A stretch of 64,000 nt of DNA from Hydra vulgaris (lineage: Eukaryota; Cnidaria; Hydrozoa; Anthoathecata; Hydridae), in contig NC_088921.1 of the NCBI RefSeq assembly GCF_038396675.1, positions 7,722,501 to 7,786,500 of the forward strand. The letters run 5' to 3'. The notes beneath the pieces are model-generated. The model was given only the letters and a program-made list of their open reading frames with translations, did no database searches and had not been told where the DNA came from. Below are positions 33,860-46,000 of the stretch, in pieces. The number at the start of each line of letters is the position of its first letter. Positions within the stretch are counted from its first letter, which is position 1. Both the position numbers and the translations under genes were made by a program.

Positions 33860-34204
33860 AATATAAAAAATTTTCATTTTTATTAAACTTTAATAATTAC
33901 AATGTTTGTAAGCAGCTTTCAAAGAATATTTATGAGTAAGCTGTAAATAATCAAGTGGTATGGCACTTTTTATATTATCCATTAAAGATTCTGCTTGAAA
34001 TTTGATTTTTGTATTCAATTTTTTGACGTGTTACTATAAGGAAAAATTTCCGTTTAAAAATTATGAAATATCTATATTTTTTATATCTATACTTCAAAAC
34101 TACTTTTTTTAAAAAGTCTTACGTTGAAAAAACTTACATGTTTGACACCAAAAATAAGTTTCACAATAAAAAAATGAGTTTTATTTATGTAAAAACATAT
34201 AACA

Positions 34205-36770
34205 TTATCTAGCTATTCCATTTGAAAAACTTGCTGTTGAAAAAAATAAAACTTCCTTTATAATGGGTGATTTTAATATCGATCTTATAAAAGCAAGCTC
34301 AGATAAATCAATCTCGGAGTATTTGAACACCATTGGTTCAAATAACTTTCTTCCTTTTATATCTTTACCAACAAGAATTACCAATCACTCAAGTACTTTA
34401 ATTGATAATATATTTTCTAATTCAACTTCTAAAGATATTTTTTCCGGTAATCTAACTATTAGAATATCGGATCATTTGCCACAGTTTCTAATTTATTCAT
34501 CTTTTAAAAAAAGATTTATTAATTCTCAAAAAAGCAATATTATTCTTCAAAACTTTAAAAAATTAAATAGTGAAGAATTCAGGAATGATTACACGGAAAT
34601 CAACTGGGATGAAGTAATCAAAGTTTCCAATAGTAATACAAATAAATCATATGAAGATTTCTTCACTACCTTTAACTCTCTTCTAGACAAACACGCGCCG
34701 TTAAAAAAACAAAGTAACCGTAAGTAAACTAAGTAAGTAAACTAAGTAAGGCTTAACTCGAAGGCTTTAATCCATGGGATACTTCAGCAATTTTAACCTC
34801 GATAAAAAAAACGAAACAATATATTTAAGAAGTTCCTTAAAACAAAAAATCTTAATGACAAACTAATTCTTGAAAAAGAAATTTACTTGTAACACTTATT
34901 CGAAGAAGAAACAAAAAACACTTTTCTAACTACTTTACTACCAATAGCAATAGTTTGAGAGCTACGTGGAAGGGTATTAGAACTCTTTTGAATATACGTT
35001 CGAATGATATCTTATATACATCTTGTATATCTTCAAACAACACCATTATCAATGATCCAGTTAAAATCTCGGAAATTTTCAACTCCTTTTTTATTTCAAA
35101 CCGTAAAGAGCTGCAAAAAAATATTCATTCATCTCATACTGACTTCCATAAGTATTTAAAGACATCAAACCCTGACTCTCTTTTCATTAAACCTAATGAA
35201 AAAAATGTAATAATATCAGTTATTCTTTCTCTAAATGATGGCAAGGCTTCTGGTCCAAACAGCATACCAACCTTTATTCTAAAACTTCTTGCTAATGATA
35301 TTTCCTCAGTACTTTCTAAACTATTTAATCTCTCATTCGCTACTGGTATATTCCCTAATATTTTAAAAACTGCATCTGTTAAACCAATCGATAAAAAGGA
35401 CTCAAAACTTGACTGCAATAACTATAGACCAATATAATTATTATCAAATATCAGCAAAATTCATGAAAAATTAATGTATTCTTGTATCTACCACTTTCTT
35501 GATAATTCTAAGTGTCTCTACGGCCCTCAGTTTGGATTTCATTTAAAACACTCTACTTCCCATGCACTTATTAGCATTACTGAAATGATTCGCGGTGCAA
35601 TTGATAGTGGTTCTTTTGCCTGTGGCGTCTTTATTGATCTCCAAAAAGCATTTGATACAGTTGACCATAAGATTTTAACTGAAAAATTGTATCACTATGG
35701 TATACGGGGTATCGCTAATGATTGGTTTTCACCCTATATTAACAATCGCACTCAGTTTGTCTCAATTAATGGGTTTCAATCCACATGTAAAGTTATTAAG
35801 TATGGTGTACCACAGGGTTCTGTTCTAGGACCTTTACTGTTTTTAATATGTATTAACGATCTGCCTCACTCTATAAATAATTCGATTGTTCATAATTTCG
35901 CTAACGACACTAATCTTCTATGCATAAATAAATCACTCGCGCAGCTTTGTAAAAACGTTAATTCAGATCTCCATTATTTTTGTCATTGATTAAATAGTAA
36001 CCGTCTTTACCTAAATATCAATAAAACTGAATTTATTATTTTTCACCCTCCAAAAAAAAGATTGATAGTAGTAATGTGAAAATTAGAATTAATGGTAAAA
36101 GACTTTTCCCATCTAAATATATAAAGCGTCTCAGGCTATTTCTTGACAAAAACCTATCATGGTACTATCAACTAATTCAATTAAATAAAAAAAATCTCAC
36201 GTGCCAATAGTATGCTGTCATTAATACGACACTATGTTCCCCAACATGTTTTAATATCATTTTACTATTCCTTGTTTTCCTCACATCTAAGTTATTGTTG
36301 CACTGTTTGGGTTCAAAAAGGTAATTTTCTATTACTTCGTATAAACAACGCACTTCCTTAAGAATTATAACATTTTCTCCCTAACGATCTAATATCGAAA
36401 ATAGGTTTTCTGAATTAAAAATTCTAAAATTTCAAGATCTAGTAAAGCTTTATAATTGTCTTTTTGTGTTTGATTTTCTTCAAAATAAACTACCAAATTC
36501 CTTTAATAACTTTTTTATTGAAACAAGTAACACACACAAATATTACACGCGAAATACTGAAAATTTTTAACTTGCACACTTCCTTTTTCAGCATTTTTAA
36601 ATATGGCAAGCGCACTATAAAACATCAATGTATTTCTCACTGGAACCAAATAATACCATTTATAAAAAAAAAGATTTTAACTAAATACCCTATTATTACC
36701 AACATTCTTCTTCTCAATCGAAACCAAATTAAGAAATTTATATTTGAGTATATATTTAATGAATATTAAT
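34205..36770 (+). pseudogene. CR1-like LINE, endonuclease end through reverse transcriptase
   Basis: The plus strand reads FIMGDFNIDLIK and RISDHLPQF (C-terminal part of the endonuclease). It continues with GKASGPNSIPTFILKLL, YGPQFGFHLKHSTSHAL, FIDLQKAFDTVDHKIL, YGVPQGSVLGPLLFL and NFANDTNLL (reverse transcriptase), then KHQCISHWNQIIPF near the end. The catalytic YADD/FADD box reads FAND, so the second metal-binding Asp pair is broken. Frame changes lie near 34730, 35440 and 36000. The 5' end is truncated at about 34205. Confidence 0.9.
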
Positions 36771-36774
36771 TTTA

Positions 36775-37390
36775 TCTATTATTATTATTGCTTTTTTTAT
36801 ATTACTGTATTTATAAAACTATTATTACTTTTATTTTATACTGTCTTTTTTAACTCTAATAATATTACTATTATCATTAATTTATCTTTGTTTTTTAAAT
36901 CTTTTTAATATTATTTATAATGATAGTAATAGTGATTCAATTGTAGTAATAGTTTTATGGTTATTGTCCTAATTTTTGCAATTGTTATGTTTATTTTATT
37001 AATTTCTCTCATAAACTTTACTATAATTATTTATACCATTGTTTTTATCATTAGTTATAATTCTTAGTAAAGTTATCATGATATAGTTACTATGTGTTTT
37101 TTTATTCACATTATTATTAATATTATTATTTTTATTGTATTATTATTGCAATTTGCAATTATTAATATCATCTTTATTTATTAGTGCTCCTATTACATTT
37201 TTTTATTACTTGTGTTATTGTTGTTTACGCCAGTATTTCCTTGTCTTAATTTTTTTTTTAGTTTATTTGTTTATTAAGGTCCATTGACAAGTTTTTAACT
37301 ATATGAGTAACATCAAACTTAATTTTATAAATTATAATTAAGTTTGTAATTTTTAGTTTTATAATTAAATAAATAGAAATGGATAGTGAT
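36775..37390. other. LINE 3' flank, T-rich
   Basis: ATT/TTA-rich sequence after the LINE stop may be its 3' UTR and tail. A short hairpin (AAACTTAATTTTATAA / complement) lies near 37315-37346. No gene is seen. Confidence 0.45.
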
Positions 37391-37394
37391 ATTT

Positions 37395-37575
37395 TACGAA
37401 AGAAAAATTTTACGAAGAAAAAAAGAAAAATTAGAAAGAAATTTAGAAAAAATTAGAAAATTTAGAAAATTTAGGAAAGATTAGAAAATATAGAAAATTT
37501 AGAAAGATTAGAAAATTTAGAAAAAATTTAGAAAGAAAATTAGAAAAAAATTTAGAAAGAAAAATTTTACGAAGA
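37395..37575. repeat. Purine-rich tandem repeat (TTTAGAAAA-type)
   Basis: Irregular repeats of TTAGAAAAA and TTTAGAAAG, about 9-10 bp each, bounded on both sides by AAAAATTTTACGAAGA. Confidence 0.75.
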
Positions 37576-37980
37576 CTTTTCAAACGCATTTTCATTTAAA
37601 ACTGAACTTGAAACTTTAAAAAAGAGTTTCACTGAGATACACATAATTATTAGAAGTATAAATAAATTGTTCGACAATCTAAAACAGTTCATAATACAAT
37701 ACAATTACTTATTTAGATAATTTTCCTAAATTAAAAATGGTGCACCGATAAATCGCCTCAAGCAAGGTTTATACAACAGATTATACACCAATAACTTCTG
37801 AAAGAAAAAAAAACAACAAATGCAGGAGGAATATCCGAAATAATCAAGCGAATAAAAAAGGAAAAGTCCTATGTTGACAACAAGTTCTTTACAATTGAGA
37901 TATTCAAAAAATCAAAAAATATTTTAGTCTATATTTTAGTCAATAAAAACTTAAAAAATATTTTAGTTTTCACCTTAGAC

Positions 37981-38925
37981 TGTTGTGTTGTAGACTGTTG
38001 TGTTGTAGACTGTTGTGTTGTAGACTGTTGTGTTGTAGACTGTTGTGTTGTAGACTGTTGTGTTGTAGACTGTTGTGTTGTAGACTGTTGTGTTGTAGAC
38101 TGTTGTGTTGTAGACTGTTGTGTTGTAGACTGTTGTGTTGTAGACTGTTATGTTGTAGACTGTTGTGTTGTAGACTGTTGTGTTGTAGACTGTTGTGTTG
38201 TAGACTGTTGTGTTGTAGACTGTTGTGTTGTAGACTGTTGTGTTGTAGACTGTTATGTTGTAGACTGTTGTGTTGTAGACTGTTGTGTTGTAGACTGTTG
38301 TGTTGTAGACTGTTGTGTTGTAGACTGTTGTGTTGTAGACTGTTGTGTTGTAGACTGTTGTGTTGTAGACTGTTGTGTTGTAGACTGTTGTGTTGTAGAC
38401 TGTTGTGTTGTAGACTGTTGTGTTGTAGACTGTTGTGTTGTAGACTGTTGTGTTGTAGACTGTTGTGTTGTAGACTGTTGTGTTGTAGACTGTTGTGTTG
38501 TAGACTGTTGTGTTGTAGACTGTTGTGTTGTAGACTGTTGTGTTGTAGACTGTTATGTTGTAGACTGTTATGTTGTAGACTGTTGTGTTGTAGACTGTTG
38601 TGTTGTAGACTGTTGTGTTGTAGACTGTTGTGTTGTAGACTGTTGTGTTGTAGACTGTTGTGTTGTAGACTGTTGTGTTGTAGACTGTTGTGTTGTAGAC
38701 TGTTGTGTTGTAGACTGTTGTGTTGTAGACTGTTGTGTTGTAGACTGTTGTGTTGTAGACTGTTGTGTTGTAGACTGTTGTGTTGTAGACTGTTGTGTTG
38801 TAGACTGTTGTGTTGTAGACTGTTGTGTTGTAGACTGTTGTGTTGTAGACTGTTGTGTTGTAGACTGTTATGTTGTAGACTGTTATGTTGTAGACTGTTG
38901 TGTTGTAGACTGTTATGTTGTAGGC
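37981..38925. repeat. 63-copy 15-bp minisatellite
   Basis: The unit TGTTGTGTTGTAGAC is repeated head to tail 63 times with almost no variation. The only recurrent change is G to A (TGTTATGTT), at 38150, 38255, 38555, 38570, 38870, 38885 and 38915. Because 15 is a multiple of 3, frames stay open on both strands (LQHNS repeats on minus, CCRLL repeats on plus). These are not evidence of a protein. The near-identity implies recent expansion. Confidence 0.97.
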
Positions 38926-39657
38926 GAAATAAGCAAAATTTCAAATTACCCGAAAGAAATCTTCCACGGAATAAATAATGATGGGAAAAAAATATTCTGT
39001 ATAGTAGATCTAAGCATTAACTGTTCAAATTACAACGAAAATGCGTCTACAAAACTCGTTTTCGATAAAATGCTTTAGATATATATCTTTCAAGTCGTCA
39101 ATAAACTCATTCTTTTTTAGAAGTCTCCTTAAGGTGGTAGTCTACCTTAAATAATGAAAATTTTCAAAGTTTTAAACTATACTGTTTTAGCCTATTTCAT
39201 ATACGTAGAAAATGGTGGTGATATTTGTTTTTTATAAAAATATTTAGAAATTAAATAATTTCATCATTAGACATAGTTAATAAACAAAAAAATTGTGACG
39301 CCTACTTTAAGTGAGTTTTTAAGAACTTTTTACTTGGATCTTTTAAGAAAAATGAATTATTATTCATTTTTTTTGAATCATTGGTACACTTTTTAAAGTA
39401 ACCCAGGGTATTCACATGCAGTTTTAAAGTATAACCAAAAGTAGAAACGCAGTTATATTCGTAAGATTTATCAGAAACTTAATTTTGCTGCTGGCAAATA
39501 TATTTTTCATTTATATATTATTCTGTGTCTTAATTAAACATATTACATTTAATTCCTGCAAGAATTTCTGCTTATCTTATCATAAATTTTAATGAGGGAT
39601 TAAATAGAATGTTAAATGTATTTAACATGTATAATGGAAAAAAATTAAATATGTATA

Positions 39658-39849
39658 ATGGAAAATTTACAAAAGAATTTTGCCCAAACAAAGAATGTGC
39701 GAAAGTCGCTTGTGAATTACAAATCTACTCCAAAAGTCAAGCTTAAACAAAAAAAAACAAAAAAAACAAATAAAAGACCCCAGCGTAAAAGTTTTGCAGA
39801 TGCCAATGAAGAAACCCAAAGAGTAGTAAATGAAACTGTTTTTTTTTGA
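39658..39849 (+). CDS. Short Lys-rich frame inside the TTAA element
   Basis: 63 residues starting MENLQKNFAQTKNVRKSLVN, very basic in the middle (KLKQKKTKKTNKRPQRK), lie in the left arm of the TTAA element. It could be a leftover of the element's own protein (a nuclear-localisation-like stretch) or chance. No family is recognised. Confidence 0.2.
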   Translation: MENLQKNFAQTKNVRKSLVNYKSTPKVKLKQKKTKKTNKRPQRKSFADANEETQRVVNETVFF

Positions 39850-40064
39850 ATTTTTTTGTACATTGTTAAATCTAGATTTGACAATTGCTAACTAATTGGT
39901 TTGGGTATTTTTCTTTTTCTTTTTTTTTTCAAGTGGTTCATATAATTTTGAATTATAAAAAAAAAACATTTCTAAAGCCAATATAGATTTGAAACAGTAA
40001 AAATAATGGTTTGCTAATGCAACTTGTGAATAATTGGCTTAAGTTTTCTAAATAATTGGCTTAA

Positions 40065-40198
40065 GGATCTCACTTCTCCTACAGCATGGGGCTTACAGTA
40101 ACTGGTGAAATTTAATTCAGATAAAACTCAATTTTTTTCTGCCAATTGTTATCGCAATAATTTAGATCTTCCTATATTTATGAACGGTAATATACTCA
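40065..40198 (+). pseudogene. LINE family A, left piece split by an insertion
   Basis: The plus strand reads NSDKTQFFSANCYRNNLDLP and IFMNGN. This matches LDKTQFFSANRYRNNLDLP and IFMNGD of the copy at 20800-22290. Homology stops at 40198, and the next residues of the same protein resume at 42021, after LINE B. The 5' end is truncated near 40065. Confidence 0.88.
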
Positions 40199-42020
40199 TA
40201 TGTAATGTATTTATGTATTTATGAACGTAATGTATTTATAAACGATAATGTACGGTAATGTAAGCAGTAACGTTGTAATCAAATCTATACCTTATATAAC
40301 AATACCATTGTTGCATATTTTTAATCTTTCGTTAAAGCAAGGAGTATTTCCAGAATATTTTAAAACTGCAAGAATTATTCCAGTTTTTAAATCGGGAGAT
40401 ACTTCTAATGTTTCTAATTATAGACCTATGTCCATTCTTCCTTGCTTCTCTAAAATACTAGAACGATTAATGTACAATAGGCTTTTCACTTTTTTAGAAA
40501 CAAATAATATTCTTTACAACAAGCAATTTGGGTTCAAAAAAGCTCATTCTTCTGATCATGCAATTCTTAAACTCGCTCATGATATTTTTCAGGCGTTTGA
40601 TATAAATAAGTTTACATTAGGTATTTTTATAGATCTAAGCAAAGCTTTCGACACTGTCGATCATACTATTCTATTAAGAAAATTAGAAAATTATGGAACT
40701 ACTAATATAGCTTGGTTTCAAAACTATCTGACTAATAGAGAACAGTACGTTTCGTATGATGGTGGAAAAACCGACATTGAGATAATCACTTGTGGAGTTC
40801 CACAAGGATCCATATTAGGACCACTTTTGTTTTTAATTTACATCAACAACCTGAATAAAGCTTCTAATGTTTTAGACTCGATTTTATTTGCTGACGACAC
40901 TAATTTATTTTATTACCATAGTGATATAAAAAACGCTATTTGAAACAGTCAACAAAGAACTTTTGAAAATAACTGAGTGGTTTGATATTAATAAACTATC
41001 AGTACACTTAAGCAAAACTAAGTATACCTTTTTTCATCGCCTTCATCAAAGTGACAAAATTACCTTACAACTTCCAAATATTGGCATTGTGAAACGCAAT
41101 ATTAAAAGAAAAAAACAATGAAGTTTCTAGGCGTTTTCCTTGATGAAAATGTTACGTGGAAAAATCATATAAACTTAATCGAAAATAAAATTTCTAAAAA
41201 TATTGGTATACTTTATAAGGTAAAACCTTACCTGAATCAAATATGCTTAAAATACATCTATTTCTCTTTTATTCATTGTTTTCTCAATTATGCAAATATT
41301 GCTTATTCTAATTATGCTAATTATGCTTGGTGCTGCACCAAAAAAAAAAAAAATTGAAAAACTTCTCAACGAACAAAAACATGCAGTTAGAATAATATCC
41401 AATGAACATCGTCTCTCGCCTTCACAACCATTGTTTAAAAATCTCAAAATACTGTATGTTTACCAAATGAATATCTATCACATTTTAATTTTTATGTATA
41501 AAGTCAATAATGAAACGATCCCAAATATATTCAAAACCTTATTTTTAAAAATTAAAACCAAAAGAGTTAATTTTATTTAATGTAAACATTGAAGGCTTTT
41601 TCTAGAGCTATATTTATAAATGGGTCATCAAAATAGACTATGTTGTATATCTTCATGTTATATGGAAAGATTTGAGTTTATGAATTGTTATTTATTCTAC
41701 TTTTCATTTTTATTGCAATACAAAAATGTACATATGTTTTATTAAATTCTTTTAAATTCTTAATAATATATTTCTTAATATAATATTTTATTTTTATTTG
41801 TTTTTCAAATTTATTTGAAACATTTTTTGAAACATATACTTGCATTACCGCATGTGTGTATATAATGTGAATATATTATTTTTGGAATTTTAGGGGCTTG
41901 GTGACAATTATGTCAAGAAAGAAAACAATTATGTCTTCTTCTTGCCCCAGGCATTGTTAAACTTTAAATATGAAATTTATAAATATGTATTGACGGCAAA
42001 CTTACAGGGAAAAAAAAAAA
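40199..42020 (+). mobile_element. LINE B (CR1-like), inserted in LINE A
   Basis: Reverse transcriptase frames: LKQGVFPEYFKTARIIPVFK, NYRPMSILPCFSKILERL, KQFGFKKAHSSDHAILKL, FIDLSKAFDTVDHTIL, CGVPQGSILGPLLFLIY and FADDTNLF, then NKLSVHLSKTKYTFFHRL, FLGVFLDENVTWKNHI and EKLLNEQKHAVRIISNEHRL. The catalytic Asp residues are intact. Frame breaks at about 40938, 41110 and 41340 all fall on T or A runs, the last on 13 A. The 3' UTR ends in an A run at 42009-42020. No endonuclease is left, so it is 5'-truncated. Confidence 0.9.
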
Positions 42021-42710
42021 ACTTGATGAGTCATCTACCATTCACCTTCCAGGATTAACTTCCGATCTTTCTTGGAAACCATATATCAAACCCGTTGCAA
42101 AATTAAAATCTGCTAAGTTTGCATCTTTTTATCGAGCTCGACAGTTTCTTACTCCGGATTCTATTCACTATCTCTATAAATCTCAAGTCCGTCCTTGTAT
42201 GGAATACTGTTGCCATATCTTGGGCGGATCTTCTAATGATGTCCTTTCTCTTTTAGACAAGGTACAAAAACGCATTGTAAACATAGTTAGACCTGCTCTT
42301 GCAGCCAACCTCCAAATATTATCACATCGTCGTAATGTTGCTTCTCTTTCTCTTTTCTATAAATACTATAATGGGCACTGCTCTAAAGAACAAGCGCCTC
42401 TTGTTGCATCTACTAAAGTTTATTCTTGTGTTACTCGTCATTCAATTAAGTCTCATCCTTTTTCTGTATATGTTCCTAAGTGCTCCAAAAACTCTTTTTC
42501 GTCTAGTTTTTTTTTTTGAACATCAATTCTTTGGAATTCGCTTCCAACATCTTGCTTTCCTGATTCATATAATTTGCAATCCTTTATGTCATCCGTCAAT
42601 CGTTATCTTGCTCAACAATCTTCATCTTTTCTCTTCCAGTAACTTCCAACTCTAATTAGCGGTTGCTTGCAGCTTTGTTGGAAGCGAAGATGTTTAATAA
42701 AATAAATAAA
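42021..42710 (+). pseudogene. LINE family A, right piece and 3' end
   Basis: It resumes at LDESSTIHLPGLTSDLSWKP and runs through CMEYCCHILGGSSNDVLSLL, HRRNVASLSLFYKYYNGHCS and TRHSIKSHPFSVYVPKCSKN to the C-terminal LWNSLPTSCFPDSYNLQSF (after a frame change at 42519). It ends with GTTGGAAGCGAAGATGTTTA and an AATAAA-rich tail. It supplies the true 3' end of family A, which is missing in the copy at 20800. Confidence 0.88.
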
Positions 42711-43323
42711 AAAGTTAGACTAAAGCAATTGGTTTTTCTTTTTCTTTTTTGTTTTTCTCAAAATGTGATTTTTGGAAACGGTGCGATAAATAACTTTTTT
42801 CAAATAAGTGCTATGTGATATGAAATTTGATACACTGATTCTATTATATATGAATTAACACTTTTATTTTTACTTTTTTGGTTCTTTAGTAAATTGGGCT
42901 CAAGACCTGTATTTTGGATCAAAATTTTGCTGCCATTTTGAATTATAATTTAAGCAAAAACTTTTCAATAAATTTTTTTTCTGTTGATTCAGCCAATTCA
43001 ACTTTCTTATTAGATGATGTTCAAAAAAATCCAGCTCTGTATCTCTAATACTTCTTGAGTAATTTGCCGCAGGGTAAATGCCCTTTTTTTGGTCCCGCGG
43101 ACCAAAAAACAGTGTTTTAAAACCAAATTTGGAAGTTTAAATAAAAGTTCCATAGTTTGATAAGGTTTTTTATATTGTTGCCAGATACTAAGTTTTTTGT
43201 TAAAGAATTCTAGGATTTAGTTTTCAAGGTAGACTACCACCTTAAAAGTAGGAATCATTAAAACAGATATATCATATCATTTATTTAGATCAATTTATTA
43301 TTTTAAGATGTAAGAACAGTTCA

Positions 43324-43364
43324 AATTTCTATAACCTAAATCTAGGAGATTTAGGTTATAGAAT
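43324..43364. repeat. Inverted repeat, about 20-bp arms
   Basis: AAATTTCTATAACCTAAATCT and AGATTTAGGTTATAGAATTT face each other across 1-2 bp, with one gap. Confidence 0.8.
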
Positions 43365-43370
43365 TTCTCG

Positions 43371-43662
43371 GGAACAAAAATACCCAAAAAGCGTGCTCCC
43401 AGCCTGAGTATGAGGGCAATGAATTAATAAAATAATCTTTTTTAGAATATTATAAGTTAAAATTCATTAACAGGTTTTTAATTTTGTTTAATAATTTTTT
43501 ATTGTTCAAAAATCACGACCATGTAAAAATTCTACCCTTACCCAAATGAGGGGGTTGTAAATTTGACACGATCATAAGAATTTATAGTATATGAGTTTAT
43601 TGTATTATTTTAATTGCCCTCATACTCGGGATAAGGGAACACAATTTTTGGGGTATTTTTTT
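43371..43662. mobile_element. Foldback element with about 65-bp arms
   Basis: GGGAACAAAAATACCCAAAA and GAGTATGAGGGCAAT at the left mirror ATTGCCCTCATACTC and the GGGAACACAATTTTTGGGG region at the right. The inner part (GACCATGTAAAAATTCTACC, AATGAGGGGGTTGTAAATTT) matches the cores of the foldback elements at 29740 and 54270. Confidence 0.7.
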
Positions 43663-43799
43663 CCCCATGCTCCAACCACCGCGATGTTAAAAAAACTTGA
43701 GACGTTCTGAAAGAAAAACTCGGAAAAACCATACAAAATTAATTAGTGCTTGATAGAATTGTTGTTAATAAAACAGAACATAACAACAAAATTGGTATT

Positions 43800-44260
43800 G
43801 CTCAAAATTTCTTGAGTTAAATTTCAAATATTGGCCTCAACATGGCTTCCAAACGTCCGTATTACTCTTTCAAAAACTTATGTTAAACTTAAAATTGCAG
43901 TTTCAGTTCGAATGGACTAAACTACCAAGAACAAGAAATTGCAATAAACTCGTTGGAAATAAATAAGGCTCCAGGCTCCGTTGACGAGGTTAGCAGTAAT
44001 ATAATTTAAAAATAGCAAAAGTATTAAAAATCGCGAATTCATTTACACTAAATAATCCTATCTTAATTTTTCCTGTCTTTTCAAAACTTTTTCTGCGAGT
44101 ATTCAATATAAAACTTTACAAATACCTAGTAAATAATAAAACTTTGAATAAAAGCAATTCGGTTTCCGAACACAACACTCAACCGAGCATACAATTTTAG
44201 ATCTTATAAATAACGTGAATGACTAATTAAAAATTCAATAAACAATTAGATATAGCTCTT
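43800..44260 (+). pseudogene. LINE reverse transcriptase N-terminal fragment
   Basis: The plus strand reads IGLNMASKRPYYSFKNL, then EQEIAINSLEINKAPGSVDE, IFPVFSKLFLRVFNIKLYKY and LNKSNSVSEHNTQ in different frames. These correspond to the linker, the KAPG.D..S block, LPVFSK.FE and the FG.R...ST region of CR1-like reverse transcriptases. It is heavily frameshifted. Confidence 0.6.
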
Positions 44261-44264
44261 TTGT

Positions 44265-46000
44265 TATTATTCTTCTAAATATAAATACGTCTCAACAGTA
44301 TTTAAATTAGAGTAGTTTAGGTATAATGAGCACCTGAAGCGAAAATTGGAATATCTTCGAAAAAAATTATGCGGGATCCAAAACTTTAAAAAATAAATAA
44401 TTTTTTTGGATCACTGCTCATGATCTACTTAAATATTTTGGCACCCGTAAATTTGTCTTAAAGAAATATTGAGACTATTTGATAATATGAACTGGGATAT
44501 ATTTAAACTAGGTTAAAAAAAAGAAACATTGGGTAAACTCAATAATTAAAAAAAAAAAAGGAATGAAGGAAGTTTTTGAATGAAGCCAAAAAAAAATTTT
44601 TTATGCATTGAAGTGTTTGTTTTGAGTGACAAGTAAGTAACAGTTTAAATGTATGAAATAAAAAATTGTTAAAAATTAAAAAACTTTATGCTGAATAAAT
44701 TTTATAAAAAATTTCTTCATACACTTTATTGATTGCGACAGTTGCCCACCTTTACGACGCCGTCTTCACAGCCTTTTTTTTTACAGCTTACAGCCTTTAC
44801 AGCCTGCAGCTGAAAGTAAAAGAAAATCAAGGAATCAGATACATGATTAATATTAATAAAATATAATAATATAATAAAAAAGTATGGGATTAAAGAATTT
44901 TTTAAACAAAATTAGCTAATCAACAATAAAAATAAAAATTACCAGCATCTATTCGGAAAAAGTAAAATAACTAACAATTCGTACTCGGTTTATAAAAAAG
45001 TTATATAAAAATATTTAAGTAAATAATAACATTTAAGTAAAAATAAAAATGGAAAAAAAACAAACTAAATAAGTATTGTTAATTAAAAATTTACATTAAA
45101 AATGAAATAAGAAAAAAAATATATATATATAAATATATTAGAGGTATCACTTTAATTTAATTAACAAAAAATGTTGACAACTTGGTGGCTTTTTGTATAT
45201 TTTTTAAATATTTAATTCTATATTTAATGAGGCTTTAAACTGTTCTTTTCTAGATTTCTGTGTTTTTACAACTTTAAAAACTAATTCTACAAATCAGTTA
45301 GACGATATTATATTGAATATGAATTTAATTATGAATTATATATATGGAAAATAAAGTTTTTGTTTTTATTTGATATTCATAAAATTATTTCTATAAAACA
45401 GGCTTGAAATATTTCTGGAGAATTTCTATATTTGTTTTATACGATACCTATCTTTGTTTTAAACAAGAACTTGAAAACTTGGTGTAAATTGCTTTTATTG
45501 ACATTCAGGGCCTTTATTAGTTTTACCCACCTTAAAAAAGCACATTACCAAACAACCAGGCTAAATCAATTTTTCCTTTTTTCAGGCTAAATTAATTTTT
45601 TCTTTTAAAACAGAAAACAGACTTTTTTTTTTTGCGCTTTAATGACTTCACTTATTTTATTAATTCTCTTCTGAGCATACTCTATTGAAACCATTTGGGA
45701 CTAAATAAGCTACAGAAGTGGTCGAAACCATTTTGGAAATAAAATATACTAAGAAATCCAATGCATTTAAAATAAAAAATTATTTACATTATCTAAAAAA
45801 CTCCCTAATAAAATGAAATATGAAAAAAATGGCATTGTATTATATTCATATTCTATTTAAAATATCTTGTTAAAATAATTTTTAGTTAAAAGCTTATTGA
45901 GTGTTAAGAACATATAAGATATAAATAGAAACATTGGTATGGTTAACTTAAGCAAGTAAATGTCTTTGAGCATATTAAATAAATTTAATAGCTGTGTAAC
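44265..46000. other. AT-rich spacer
   Basis: No recognised gene or repeat boundary up to the pogo terminus. Confidence 0.4.

Larger units (their letters stand above)
39129..43245. mobile_element. TTAA-flanked DNA transposon (Kolobok-like), host of a LINE nest
   Basis: TTAA at 39129-39132 and at 43242-43245 flanks a terminal repeat GGTGGTAGTCTACCTT on the left and its complement on the right. The pair is 4.1 kb apart. TTAA duplication with a GG-initial terminus fits Kolobok better than piggyBac (CCY terminus). No transposase is left inside. Most of the interior is two nested LINEs (40065-42710); without them the element is about 1.5 kb. The termini contain a small palindrome GGTAGTCTACC. Confidence 0.85.

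Noticed and set aside
37970-38978. Open frames of 324 and 331 residues with LQHNS or CCRLL repeats
   Set aside because: A 15-bp minisatellite keeps frames open on both strands; no flanking gene structure supports translation.
45520-45540. CCCACCTTAA as another TTAA transposon end
   Set aside because: It is too short, and no matching terminal repeat was found nearby.
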